This document shows positions 10,119 through 18,721 of a stretch of DNA of 64,000 bases, in pieces. The notes under the pieces are model-generated. The model saw only the letters and a list, made by a program, of their open reading frames with translations. It did not search any database and was not told the DNA's origin. Within the stretch, counting starts at the first letter, position 1. Each line of letters starts with the position of its first letter. This stretch comes from Chromohalobacter sp. 11-W (GTDB taxonomy: Bacteria > Pseudomonadota > Gammaproteobacteria > Pseudomonadales > Halomonadaceae). Made by a program: the position numbers and the translations under genes. The stretch is from NCBI RefSeq assembly GCF_029889905.1, contig NZ_JARANZ010000002.1:62001-126000 (forward strand), written 5' to 3'.

Positions 10119-11387
10119 ATGTCGCTACGCCCGTCGAGCTGCCTCATCCTCGCGATGCTCGTCGTCAGTATCGCGTGCTCGTTGCTCCACCTGCCATTAT
10201 GGCCGGCGGCGATTCTGGGATGGCTTGCGACGTTGCGCCTGAGCCTGCAACTGCCACGGGCCTCCCAGCGACAAGCCATGTGGTTGGGCTTGGCCGGGAT
10301 AGTCATCTGGGGCGTCGCTCTATGGCGCGAGACACCGGCCTCTCTGGCTTCCGGACTCAGCGTCAACCAGCCCTTGCTGATGATGTTCGCCGGCGTCAGC
10401 TTTCTCTCCATGGCGCGCCCTCTCAACGATGACGATACGCAGCACGAACGGCGCGGCAGCTTCTGGGGCACGTTGCTAGGCGTCCACCTCTTTGGAGCGG
10501 TCATCAATCTTTCCGTACTGTTTCTGTTCGGGGACCGCATGCAGCGCAAAGGACGCTTGACGCGCCAACAGGCCATCGTCCTGGGACGCGCCTTCCCGGC
10601 GGCAGCAGCCTGGTCGCCGTTCTTCGTCGCCATGGGGGTCGCCCTGACCTATGCGCCGGGCATCGACTTCCTTGCGTTGCTCCCGTGGGGACTTCTCGCG
10701 TCGTTGCTCCTGCTGGCACTGGTGACCATCGATGCGCTGCGCCTGCCCGGTGAATTCATCGGTTACCCGCTCGGTAAGAGTAGTCTTGTGCTCCCCGGCG
10801 TACTGGCGCTGAGCGTCATCGTGACGCACTTCATCTGGCCGAGTTTATCCATCCCCTTGATCATCAGCATCGTATCGCCACTGTTCGCGACGCTGCTGGT
10901 CCCCTCGCGCGAGCGCCGTGGCCGATTGCATAAGCAGCTCAACGATGGATTGCCGCGCCTGGGGCCCCAATTCGCGTTATTTCTCGCCGCCGGGCTCATC
11001 TCGAGCGGTCTCGCCGCGCTGCTGGCCAGCGCACCGGATCAACAGTTCCTTCCGCTTGACCATTTCGGGAGTTTCGCTGCCTGGATCACGCAAGGTATTC
11101 TCGTGATATTGGCATTCGTGGGTATTCACCCGCTTGTGGGCATCGCCACGATCGCGCCGCTGGTGCAACCTCTGGGACCGGATCCAACCTTGCTGGGCAT
11201 GCTATTTCTCATGAGTTGGGCGTTGGGGACCGGCTGTAGCCCCTTGTCGGGCAGCAACCTCGCGCTATGCGTTCGCTACGGCATCAAGTCGCGGGACATG
11301 ATGCGCTGGAACCTACCCTACGCGGTACTCGGCTGGCTGGCATGTGGCGCGGTATTTGCCTTGTATGCCTGGTGGCAGACACCCTGA
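10119..11387 (+). CDS. Uncharacterised permease, resembling ion-transporter superfamily members
   Basis: A 422-residue, very hydrophobic protein with about ten to eleven membrane segments. The pattern of two similar halves and the IHPLVGIATIAPL loop recall permeases of the ion transporter superfamily (ArsB, NhaD, DASS and relatives), which carry HP-containing re-entrant loops. I cannot assign it to a named family. The LGTGCSPLSGSNLALCVRYG segment near the C terminus looks like the second re-entrant loop. It starts three bases after the DUF2069 gene, so it belongs to the arsC-wrbA transcription unit. Substrate unknown; coupling to the ArsC-like protein is speculation. Confidence 0.75.
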   Translation: MSLRPSSCLILAMLVVSIACSLLHLPLWPAAILGWLATLRLSLQLPRASQRQAMWLGLAGIVIWGVALWRETPASLASGLSVNQPLLMMFAGVSFLSMARPLNDDDTQHERRGSFWGTLLGVHLFGAVINLSVLFLFGDRMQRKGRLTRQQAIVLGRAFPAAAAWSPFFVAMGVALTYAPGIDFLALLPWGLLASLLLLALVTIDALRLPGEFIGYPLGKSSLVLPGVLALSVIVTHFIWPSLSIPLIISIVSPLFATLLVPSRERRGRLHKQLNDGLPRLGPQFALFLAAGLISSGLAALLASAPDQQFLPLDHFGSFAAWITQGILVILAFVGIHPLVGIATIAPLVQPLGPDPTLLGMLFLMSWALGTGCSPLSGSNLALCVRYGIKSRDMMRWNLPYAVLGWLACGAVFALYAWWQTP

Positions 11388-11608
11388 CCCTCACCCTGCA
11401 TAAGGATGATATTCATGCTTTGCGCGCGCTCATCATGGGTAAAGGCTCTGCTATCGACACGACGACTTTTACCTATCTCGACCGCCTGGAGCGCTATCCT
11501 GATGGGTATGACCGCATTCGTCTGTATATGCCGGCATCCACTGGGAATGACCGTCGAATGCCGCCACCCGATAAAGATGGATGCACATTTAGGAGAGTAA
11601 GACCATGA
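11372..11608 (+). CDS. Possible small gene overlapping pdxH (doubtful)
   Basis: An open frame of 78 codons fills the 217-base gap before pdxH. It starts at a GTG (11372) inside the end of the permease gene, or at TTG 11420 or ATG 11435, and ends in an ATGA overlap with the pdxH start. The product would be soluble and charged (LHKDDIHALRAL, TYLDRLERYPDGYDRIRLY). Its third-position GC is only near 50%, lower than in neighbouring genes, and no start has a well-placed ribosome site except AAGGA at 11402, 13 bases from the TTG. It may simply be leader sequence. Confidence 0.25.
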   Translation: MADTLTLTLHKDDIHALRALIMGKGSAIDTTTFTYLDRLERYPDGYDRIRLYMPASTGNDRRMPPPDKDGCTFRRVRP

Positions 11609-12252
11609 ATTACGATATCGCTGACCTGCGACGCGATTACGCCGGCGAGACACTCTCCGACGCGCACACGCCGGCATCGCCCATCGACTTGTTTCAAGCC
11701 TGGTTTGCGGCCGCTCGCGAACATGAGCCTCAAGATCCCAATGCCATGACGCTGGCCACTGTGGATAGCCAGGGGCTCCCTCATGCCCGCGTAGTATTGC
11801 TCAAGCATTTCGACGAGCAAGGTTTCGTGTTCTTCACCAACTACCAAAGCCACAAAGGCAGCGAGCTGGCAAATGTCCCTCATGCGGCCCTGGTGTTCTG
11901 GTGGCCCCTCCTCCACCGGCAAGTGCGTATCGAAGGACGCGTGGAAAAAGCCGAGGCCAACATTTCGGATGAGTATTTCGCCAGCCGTCCTCGGGACAGC
12001 CAGCTAGGCGCGTGGATTTCCCAGCAGAGCGTGGAAATCCCCGACCGCGAATGGCTGGAGGAACGCAAGCAACGGTTTGAACAGGTCTATTCCAACCAAA
12101 GCGTCGAGCGCCCACCGCACTGGGGTGGATATCGTGTTCGGCCGCTTATTCTGGAATTCTGGCAAGGCCAATCCAATCGTCTCCATGACCGTATTCGCTA
12201 TCGCCATCACGAACAGGATGCTGCCTGGAGCAAAACGCGCTTGGCACCTTAA
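11605..12252 (+). CDS. pdxH: Pyridoxamine/pyridoxine 5'-phosphate oxidase
   Basis: FMN-dependent oxidation of pyridoxine and pyridoxamine 5'-phosphates to pyridoxal 5'-phosphate (cytoplasm, vitamin B6 synthesis and salvage). The 215 residues match the family length. Visible signatures are DPNAMTLATVDSQGLPHARVVLLK, FVFFTNYQSHKGSEL (FMN-phosphate contacts) and the C-terminal PPHWGGYRVRP with WQGQSNRLHDR. AGGAGAG lies before the ATG. The start overlaps a doubtful small frame upstream. Confidence 0.96.
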   Translation: MNYDIADLRRDYAGETLSDAHTPASPIDLFQAWFAAAREHEPQDPNAMTLATVDSQGLPHARVVLLKHFDEQGFVFFTNYQSHKGSELANVPHAALVFWWPLLHRQVRIEGRVEKAEANISDEYFASRPRDSQLGAWISQQSVEIPDREWLEERKQRFEQVYSNQSVERPPHWGGYRVRPLILEFWQGQSNRLHDRIRYRHHEQDAAWSKTRLAP

Positions 12253-12300
12253 ACCTCATGGCTTGCCCCATTCAGCGCATTGACCACCCCACCATGCAAA

Positions 12301-12327
12301 ACGCCCGATCCGTGAAGGACCGGGCGT
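12301..12327 (-). terminator. Rho-independent terminator of the proVWX-like operon
   Basis: ACGCCCG pairs with CGGGCGT, extended past one mismatch by three further pairs; read on the minus strand it is followed by TTTTG. It lies about 45 bases beyond the end of the substrate-binding-protein gene. A second 9-bp hairpin with one bulged base (12339-12362) sits between the stop codon and this terminator. Confidence 0.7.
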
Positions 12328-12371
12328 CTAGTGCAACGCTCTTCGACACATAATGTCGAGAGCCGTGGCTA

Positions 12372-13256
12372 TCAGCTATCGCCGTTTACCCACTCATCGA
12401 CGACATCGGGATGCTCGTCGACCCACTTCTTGGCGTTTTCGTACGGATCGGAATCTTCTTCCTGATTCATGAGCATCACTTCGCCCATCTGTTCCGGCGT
12501 CCACTCGAAGTTATCGAGAATCGCGTAGGCTTCCGACATATCGTCTTTCAACCCTTTACGCACGACGGTATTGATGTGCTCAGCGCCACCATAGACGTTC
12601 TTGGGGTCGTCCAGATACTTGAGGTCCCAGCGTGCGAACATCCAGTGCGGCGTCCAACCGGCGACCACGATATCTTCATCGTTCTTGATGGCACTATCCA
12701 GCGCAGCGGTCATGGTGGCGCCGCTACCTGATTGCAGGTTGATAGCATCATCAAGATCGTACTCGTCGATGGCCTTCTCGGTCAGGTTCATGAGGCCAGC
12801 ACCGGGATCGATCCCTACGATCTCGTCATTGACGACATCGGCCTTATCATCAAGTTCATCGATGGACGAGATATCGGTATAAGAGGGAACGACAAGTCCC
12901 AACTTGGTACCCTCAAGGTTCGGGCCCAGGTTCTCGACCTTGTCGCCGACCTTGTTCAGGTACTGTTCATGCGTGGAAGGCAACCATGCCGCCACCATGC
13001 CATCAGCATCACCATACGCCACGGCTTGCCACATCGCAGCGGCAGACAGTGAGGACATTTTCACGTTATAGCCTTGCTCTTCGAGCACCGCGCGCACCAC
13101 GTTGGTGGAGGCTACCTCGGAAGACCACTCGACATAAGCGAGCGTGATATCACCCTTGCTGTCCTGCGCTTGCGCGATGCCCGCATTGAGCCCTGCGCCG
13201 GCGGCCATCATGATGGCGCCATAGCGTACGGCTTTCGTCAATGGAGTGCGTGTCAT
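12372..13256 (-). CDS. proX: Glycine betaine/proline-type ABC transporter substrate-binding protein
   Basis: Periplasmic binding protein that delivers an osmoprotectant (betaine-like, quaternary ammonium) to the ProVW-type importer. 294 residues. A Sec signal peptide ends near AGIAQAQDS (about residue 30). The mature part is of the OpuAC type, with TLAYVEWSSEVAS and MWQAVAYGDADGMVAAWLPSTH, a region rich in Trp/Tyr that forms the cation cage in this family. GGGGAAA precedes the ATG at 13256; an upstream in-frame start at 13325 would place the signal peptide internally. Last gene of a three-gene operon, separated from proW by two hairpins. Strongly acidic, as expected for a halophile periplasmic protein. 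The exact substrate is not proven. Confidence 0.9.
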   Translation of the reverse strand: MTRTPLTKAVRYGAIMMAAGAGLNAGIAQAQDSKGDITLAYVEWSSEVASTNVVRAVLEEQGYNVKMSSLSAAAMWQAVAYGDADGMVAAWLPSTHEQYLNKVGDKVENLGPNLEGTKLGLVVPSYTDISSIDELDDKADVVNDEIVGIDPGAGLMNLTEKAIDEYDLDDAINLQSGSGATMTAALDSAIKNDEDIVVAGWTPHWMFARWDLKYLDDPKNVYGGAEHINTVVRKGLKDDMSEAYAILDNFEWTPEQMGEVMLMNQEEDSDPYENAKKWVDEHPDVVDEWVNGDS

Positions 13257-13293
13257 CGTCTTTCCCCTTCTCTTATTGATGGGAGATCCTGCC

Positions 13294-13332
13294 GGAACGG
13301 CCTGCGGCCGCTCCTTTTCGAGCACATGCTCG
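13294..13332 (-). repeat. Two stem-loops in the proW-proX intergenic region
   Basis: Read on the minus strand, CGAGCA-TG-TGCTCG (13319-13332) is followed by an AAAA linker and a 9-bp stem with one G-U pair (13294-13314). They occupy the 105-base gap between the permease and binding-protein genes. Such structures often stabilise the 3' cistron or reduce read-through so that more binding protein than permease is made; that role is inferred. Confidence 0.6.
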
Positions 13333-13361
13333 ATACCTGGCGTTTTATTACGCCTTGCTTC

Positions 13362-14207
13362 TTAGCTAGCTTTCTTTTTCGGCTTGCGAAGCGCCTGCGT
13401 GATGCGATCCAGCAACATTGCGAGGATGACGACAGCAATACCCGCTTCGAAACCATCGCCAGGACGCAGACGCTGGATGGCGCGCCATACTTCGCTACCC
13501 AGGCCATCGGCCCCGATCATCGCCGCGATCACGACCATCGACAGCGCTAGCATGATCGTCTGATTGATGCCGGCCATGATCGTCGGCAAGGACAGCGGAA
13601 ACTGTATCTTGATCAACTTCTGAGTACGCGTGGCACCGAATGCATCCGCCGCCTCTATCAAATCGTTAGGTACCTGTCGAATCCCCAACGTTGTGAAGCG
13701 TATCGCCGGCGGCATCGAAAAGATCACCGTGGCGAAAATAGCCGACACCGAACCAATACCGAAAAACGGAATGGCCGGAATCAGATAAACGAAAGCCGGC
13801 ATGGTCTGCATGAAATCCAGAACCGGCATGATGACACTATAGAAGCGATCCGAAATGGCCGCGAGCACCCCAAATGGCAAGGCAATGACCACCGCGACTG
13901 CCGTGGCAATCACCACCAGCGTCAAGGTCTCGATCATCGGATTCCAAAGTTCGAGGTTCCAGATCAAGGCCAGCCCCAACACCGCCCCGATCCCTAGGCG
14001 CAAGTTGGCGACCCGCCAGCAGATCAATGCGATGATCGCCATCAGCGCCCACTCAGGCAACCACATCAGCCCATCGTTAAGCGCTGATATACCTGTTTGG
14101 GTAACACTGGAAATGCCTCGTGTCACATTGGAATAATGCGATGTTAGAAAATCGAGACCACCCTCGATGCCGTCGCCGAGGGGAATGCGTGGAATATCGA
14201 TCGCCAT
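13362..14207 (-). CDS. proW: Glycine betaine/proline-type ABC transporter permease
   Basis: Inner-membrane permease of 281 residues with about six to seven membrane segments. The N-terminal part (1-60) is periplasmic or amphipathic, followed by the ABC permease domain. The coupling-loop region reads EAADAFGATRTQKLIKIQFPLSLPTIMAGINQ, the classic EAA motif. The start codon overlaps the proV stop by one base (TGATG), indicating translational coupling. Confidence 0.92.
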   Translation of the reverse strand: MAIDIPRIPLGDGIEGGLDFLTSHYSNVTRGISSVTQTGISALNDGLMWLPEWALMAIIALICWRVANLRLGIGAVLGLALIWNLELWNPMIETLTLVVIATAVAVVIALPFGVLAAISDRFYSVIMPVLDFMQTMPAFVYLIPAIPFFGIGSVSAIFATVIFSMPPAIRFTTLGIRQVPNDLIEAADAFGATRTQKLIKIQFPLSLPTIMAGINQTIMLALSMVVIAAMIGADGLGSEVWRAIQRLRPGDGFEAGIAVVILAMLLDRITQALRKPKKKAS

Positions 14208-15415
14208 CAGTGCTCTCCCGCTTCAGCCAGTTTTTCAAGTACCGCGCCCTTCACGACCACACCCAATAGACGTTGGTTGTCATCAACGATGGCAATCGGA
14301 TAGCTTTTTTCGTTGAACATGGCAAAGAGGTTGTTCATGGGTTCATCCGGACCGGCCTTCGGGAAGTCGTTCTGGATCAACTCGTTGATCGTGTCCTTGC
14401 CAGCCTTGGCAGCGGCATCAACGTCGTCGACACTCACGATGCCCAGCAAGGTGCGATCACGATCGATGACGTAGATGGAGTCGAGTCCATGCTCGCTCAT
14501 CTTGCGCAATACGGTACGCGGGCCATCGCTATCACGCGCCGTGGCACGCACGGAACGCATGGCACTATTGGCCGTGAAGATGCGCGACATATCCACGCCC
14601 TCGACGAAGCGCGCCACATAATCGTCAGCGGGCCGCGTCAGAATATCTTCGGGCGTACCCATCTGCACGACTTCGCCATCCTTGAGCAGGATGATGCGAT
14701 CACCGATGCTGATCGCCTCATCGAGATCGTGGGTGATGAAGATCGTGGTCTTCTTCATACGATGCTGCAGCTCAATCAATTCTTGCTGCATATCCTTGCG
14801 GATCAGCGGATCGAGTGCCGAAAAGGCCTCATCCATCAGCATCACGGTAGAGTCGTTAGCCAATGCGCGGGCAAGACCGACACGCTGCTGCATGCCCCCG
14901 GAAAGCTGGCTTGGGTAAGCATCTTCCCAGCCGTCCAGGCCTACCTGCTTGAGAGAGTTGCGAGCGCTTTCCACACGAGATTTTTTCTCGACACCGCGCA
15001 CCTCAAGGCCGTATTCGGCATTTTCCTGCACGGTTTTATGCGGGAAGAGCGCAAAATTCTGGAAAACCATCGAAAAGTGACGGCGCCGACATTCCAGCAG
15101 CTCTTTCTCGCTGAGCTTGGGAATGTTCTGACCATCGATCACGATATCGCCTTCGGTGGGCTCGATGAGGCGATTGAGACAGCGAATCAGCGTCGATTTC
15201 CCGGAACCCGACAGACCCATGATGACGAGAAGCTCGCCTTCACGTACATCGAAGTCGATATTGGAAAGACCCAGAGTCTGGCCGGTTTTTTCAAGAATCT
15301 CGGGACGCTTTTTCCCTTGGTTACGCAGCTCGAGTGCTTTCTTAGGCTGGGAGCCAAACACCTTGCTCAGACCGCGTACCTGAATCTTGATATTGGTTTC
15401 GTCTGTTTCAGTCAT
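14207..15415 (-). CDS. proV: Glycine betaine/proline-type ABC transporter ATPase with CBS domains
   Basis: Cytoplasmic ATPase of 402 residues. Walker A is GLSGSGKSTLIR, the signature is LSGGMQQRVGLARAL, and Walker B is VMLMDEAFSALDP. A pair of CBS domains follows residue about 280 (DSIYVIDRDRTLLGIVSVDD and YPIAIVDDNQRLLGVV); in OpuA-type transporters these sense ionic strength and gate transport. The ATG at 15415 (MTETDET) is chosen because an in-frame alternative at 15481 adds a hydrophobic, non-conserved-looking stretch; neither has a strong ribosome site. First gene of the operon. Confidence 0.9.
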   Translation of the reverse strand: MTETDETNIKIQVRGLSKVFGSQPKKALELRNQGKKRPEILEKTGQTLGLSNIDFDVREGELLVIMGLSGSGKSTLIRCLNRLIEPTEGDIVIDGQNIPKLSEKELLECRRRHFSMVFQNFALFPHKTVQENAEYGLEVRGVEKKSRVESARNSLKQVGLDGWEDAYPSQLSGGMQQRVGLARALANDSTVMLMDEAFSALDPLIRKDMQQELIELQHRMKKTTIFITHDLDEAISIGDRIILLKDGEVVQMGTPEDILTRPADDYVARFVEGVDMSRIFTANSAMRSVRATARDSDGPRTVLRKMSEHGLDSIYVIDRDRTLLGIVSVDDVDAAAKAGKDTINELIQNDFPKAGPDEPMNNLFAMFNEKSYPIAIVDDNQRLLGVVVKGAVLEKLAEAGEH

Positions 15416-15589
15416 AGGCTTGCCTGCTTTGGTCAAGTCGTCGCCATGCCCTTGCAAAGCAAGAGCGCTCAGCAATGTCACGTTGTCACGTTGCGAGTAT
15501 CTGGCGGGTCAGTCTCCTGGCTCTTATTATGGTCATGGAGATGATAAGAGATGATCATGAAGATAAAATTTCGTTATGTTTCGTATCGA

Positions 15590-15618
15590 ATCATACCTAC
15601 TTATTGATATTGCTTCAA
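15590..15618 (-). promoter_or_regulatory. Sigma70-type promoter of the proVWX-like operon
   Basis: On the minus strand TTGAAG (15613-15618), a 17-base spacer and TATGAT (15590-15595). A palindrome TTCGTATCGAA (15580-15590) overlaps the end of the -10 and the expected start point, and a further inverted repeat CTCTTAT...ATAAGAG lies at 15521-15550 in the leader. Both could be operators for osmotic or choline-type regulation. The 15416-15765 gap holds these elements and the pat terminator; no gene is seen. Confidence 0.6.
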
Positions 15619-15712
15619 ATAAAAACAACTGATGATTGATCCATGGTTCAATAACCCGGCGCGCGCCGCCAGGCGTCTCGATCATACTCGATCACCCCGA
15701 TCGGCAATCGAT

Positions 15713-15734
15713 GAAGCCGACCTTTAGCGGCTTC
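15713..15734 (-). terminator. Hairpin downstream of the pat gene
   Basis: GAAGCCG pairs with CGGCTTC (7 bp, 8-base loop), about 30 bases after the pat stop codon. It lacks a clear U tract, so it may be a weak or Rho-assisted terminator. Confidence 0.4.
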
Positions 15735-15765
15735 GTCGCGACATCGGGAGATAGGCCCAGGAGCA

Positions 15766-18513
15766 TCAATCCGCCGGACTCTCCAGCCGGTGGCGTTGCC
15801 AATCGCTGCTCGGCTCGTTGAGTCGCAAGGAGGCCTCGACCACCTGCTCTTCCATGTTATAGCGGAAGCTAAAGCCCAGGTGTTTCAGCAGCGCGCGCAT
15901 GGGCTGGTTGTCGAGCATCACCGTGCCGACCATCTCGAGGATGCCGAGACCCTTGCAGTAGCGGATCATCTTTTCCATCAGCAGGCTACCGAGGCCATGC
16001 CCGTGGAGATCATCGCGAATGATCACGGAAAATTCAGTACGGATGTTGTCCGGATCGTTCCACACACGCACTACGCCGAGCATTTCCTTACTGCCATCGG
16101 GGCACGCATGCTCGGCGATGAACGCCATTTGGCGGTCGTAATTGATCTGCGCCAGCACGGCCAGATCACGCTGCGTCAGGTCCGCCTTGTGGTGGAAATA
16201 ACGAAAGCGAATGCTTTCCTCGGAGAGCCGCTCGTGAAATAGCGTGATCAGCGGCGCGTCTTCTCCCCGGATCGGGCGCACCTCGACATCCATGCCATTG
16301 CCCAACACCCGCCATTCACGCAGTTCCTCGGGGTACGGCATGATCGCATGACGCGCGGGCTGCCCCAGGTCCATGGCAAAGTCCACCGCCACGACACCAT
16401 CACGATTGAGCAATAGCGGATTGAGTTCCAACCCCTGGAGTTCGGGCAAATCCGACGCCATCTGCGAGAGCTTGACCAGCAATTCGCAGAGCCGTTCGAC
16501 GTCCTGTTCGGGGTCGGAGGCGTGCTCACGGATCAGGCGGTACGCATGTGTACGCGATACCAGCTCGTTGGCCAGCGTCATGTTCAGCGGCGGCAAGGCC
16601 ACCTGACGATCCGCCAGCACATTGATCTTGTAACCGCCGATGCCGAAGACAATGACCGGCCCGAACACCGGATCACGCGTGATGCCTGCGCAAAGTTGCA
16701 TCGACGCCTTGCCGCGCTGCATACGTTGCAGGCAATAGCTGAAAATCGGGCTTTCGGGGAATTTCTCGCGAACCTTGTCACCCAGACGCTGCACGCCATC
16801 GGCCACCTGCTCCGGCGTCTCGAGATCTTGCAGTAACCCGGCGGACAACTTGTGCGGATGCTTGCGATAGCGAAACGGTACGCAGTTATGCGCATGCACG
16901 ATTTTCAGAGCCATGGGGCCATCGATGCCCCGCGCCGCTTGAAGCGCCTCCTCAGGGCCGAAGACATACTGGCTCGGCACCGACGGTATGCCATAGGCGG
17001 CCAGGACTTCGGCGGTTTCCTGATGCGTCAGGCGATCACGCTCACGTTGCTTGGCGGAGGCGATCAAACGATGGCAGCGCGCGCGGATGTCAGGTTGCGT
17101 CGTGAAGGGTAGGCTTGGCGGCGTTTCCTGCAAAAGCGTCTGCACACGCTGATAATCGACCATGTGCATGAAAGCCTTGACCGCTTTTTCTGGAGAGATA
17201 TAGGTAGGGATACCCGCCAGGTTGCACTCATGGCGCGCCTTGAGCGCTTCCTCGAGCCCCATCCAACTGGTCAGCAGGTTGCGCTTGAAACGTTTGCGAT
17301 TGGCGATCAGCGCCTCGGCGGTGATCTTGGAAGGCGCCAGGCGGGTCGGCGCGTGCACCACCAGCACGGCGTCCACGTTGGCATCGGCCGCCACGATTTC
17401 CAGCGCATCGACGAACCGCTCGGGCGAGGCGTTACCGCCCAAATCGACGGGGTTGCGCCCCGGCAAGCTGACATCGAACTCCCCCTGCACCAGCGCATCG
17501 CGAGTAACATCGGTCAATTCCGCCAGCTTGCCGCCAGCGATCACCAGCTTGTCGATCGCCAAGAGCGCCGGTCCCAAACCATTTGCCACGATGGCCAAGC
17601 GATCACCGCGCAACGGCCGCATCCGCGTCAGGGTTTCCAAGGCATCGAACAACTCATCGGAATCATCCACGCGCACGACCCCAGCGCGCGCCAGCGCTGC
17701 GTCGAATATCACGTCGCGATTGTCGATCCCCGGCGTCTGCGGTTCATGCGTCAGTGTCGACTGCACCGAGCGTCCGCTCTTGATCGCCAGCACCAACCGG
17801 TGTCGTGAAGCATCACGCAGTGCGGTCATGAAATGCTGCGCGTCGTGCACCCGCTCCAGATGCAGCAACAAGGCGCGTGTCGGCGAGTACTGGTTGATGT
17901 AATCCATTAGATCGGACAGCATCACGTCGACGCTGTCGCCCAGTGTCACCAGATGCGAAAAACCGATGTCGCGCCCCGCTGCCCAGTCGATCATGGCATT
18001 GCCGAGCATCCCCGACTGGCCCAGGTAGGCGACGCGTCCCGCCTTGATCGGTTGGCTGGCATAGGTGGCGTTGAGCTTGCTGCCGGGCACCACGATCCCC
18101 AGGCACTCCGGCCCCAACACGCGGATCCCCGAGCGCAACGCCGCCTTAAGCATACGCTCTCGCAGCGAGCCCCCATCCTGCGTGCGGTCATCGAGATAGG
18201 AGCCTCCCGAAAGTACCAAGGCCGCGCGCGCCCCCAGCTTGCCCAGCGCTTCGATGCTCCGCGGTACGCCTTCCACCGGATTACAGAGGATCGCCAGGTC
18301 CGGCACGGCGGGCAAATCCGCAATACGCTTCACGCAGGTCACCCCATACACGGTGTCATAACCGCGCGGGTTCACCGCCCACAGCGTGCCGGAAAACCCG
18401 GCCTCGAGCAGATTGCCAAGCACCATGCCGCCCATCGAGTGCGGCTTTTCCGAAGCGCCGATCACTGCCACGCTATGAGGCTCGAAGAAGTGGCGCAGAA
18501 AACGCGTTCCCAC
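15766..18513 (-). CDS. Pat/YfiQ-type protein lysine acetyltransferase (acyl-CoA synthetase-like + GNAT)
   Basis: A 915-residue two-part protein. Residues 1 to about 700 resemble an ADP-forming acyl-CoA synthetase: a CoA-binding Rossmann domain (VAVIGASEKPHSMGG), succinyl-CoA-ligase-like domains and an ATP-grasp domain (ALKIVHAHN near 535; LELNPLLLNRDG near 685). Residues about 730-890 form a GNAT acetyltransferase with the acetyl-CoA loop RDDLHGHGLGSLLMEKM. Proteins of this architecture (YfiQ/PatZ in E. coli, Pat in Salmonella) acetylate lysines of acetyl-CoA synthetase and other enzymes. It is divergent from an HDAC-family gene 208 bases away. No cAMP- or amino-acid-binding regulatory domain is visible. 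Confidence 0.9.
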   Translation of the reverse strand: MGTRFLRHFFEPHSVAVIGASEKPHSMGGMVLGNLLEAGFSGTLWAVNPRGYDTVYGVTCVKRIADLPAVPDLAILCNPVEGVPRSIEALGKLGARAALVLSGGSYLDDRTQDGGSLRERMLKAALRSGIRVLGPECLGIVVPGSKLNATYASQPIKAGRVAYLGQSGMLGNAMIDWAAGRDIGFSHLVTLGDSVDVMLSDLMDYINQYSPTRALLLHLERVHDAQHFMTALRDASRHRLVLAIKSGRSVQSTLTHEPQTPGIDNRDVIFDAALARAGVVRVDDSDELFDALETLTRMRPLRGDRLAIVANGLGPALLAIDKLVIAGGKLAELTDVTRDALVQGEFDVSLPGRNPVDLGGNASPERFVDALEIVAADANVDAVLVVHAPTRLAPSKITAEALIANRKRFKRNLLTSWMGLEEALKARHECNLAGIPTYISPEKAVKAFMHMVDYQRVQTLLQETPPSLPFTTQPDIRARCHRLIASAKQRERDRLTHQETAEVLAAYGIPSVPSQYVFGPEEALQAARGIDGPMALKIVHAHNCVPFRYRKHPHKLSAGLLQDLETPEQVADGVQRLGDKVREKFPESPIFSYCLQRMQRGKASMQLCAGITRDPVFGPVIVFGIGGYKINVLADRQVALPPLNMTLANELVSRTHAYRLIREHASDPEQDVERLCELLVKLSQMASDLPELQGLELNPLLLNRDGVVAVDFAMDLGQPARHAIMPYPEELREWRVLGNGMDVEVRPIRGEDAPLITLFHERLSEESIRFRYFHHKADLTQRDLAVLAQINYDRQMAFIAEHACPDGSKEMLGVVRVWNDPDNIRTEFSVIIRDDLHGHGLGSLLMEKMIRYCKGLGILEMVGTVMLDNQPMRALLKHLGFSFRYNMEEQVVEASLRLNEPSSDWQRHRLESPAD

Positions 18514-18721
18514 AGCAATTTCTCCCGATTGATCCGACCTTGCCGCTCACCATCGCGCGCGAACGGCCTAAACTCAACGTAGGCCTCTCGTCACGGCCAT
18601 GATGACATGGCATCGTTCGACCTATGGGCACTGTTCTCGCATCCTATCAGGCCTTAAGGTCCCACGCGGACGGCATACGCCCATCGTCTCAGCCGATAGA
18701 CGTCCCCTGGATGGAGTTCCC

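Noticed and set aside
14273-15544. 423-codon open frame on the plus strand
   Set aside because: Antisense to the proV-like ATPase gene, which has all ABC motifs; no ribosome site or recognisable domain on the plus strand.
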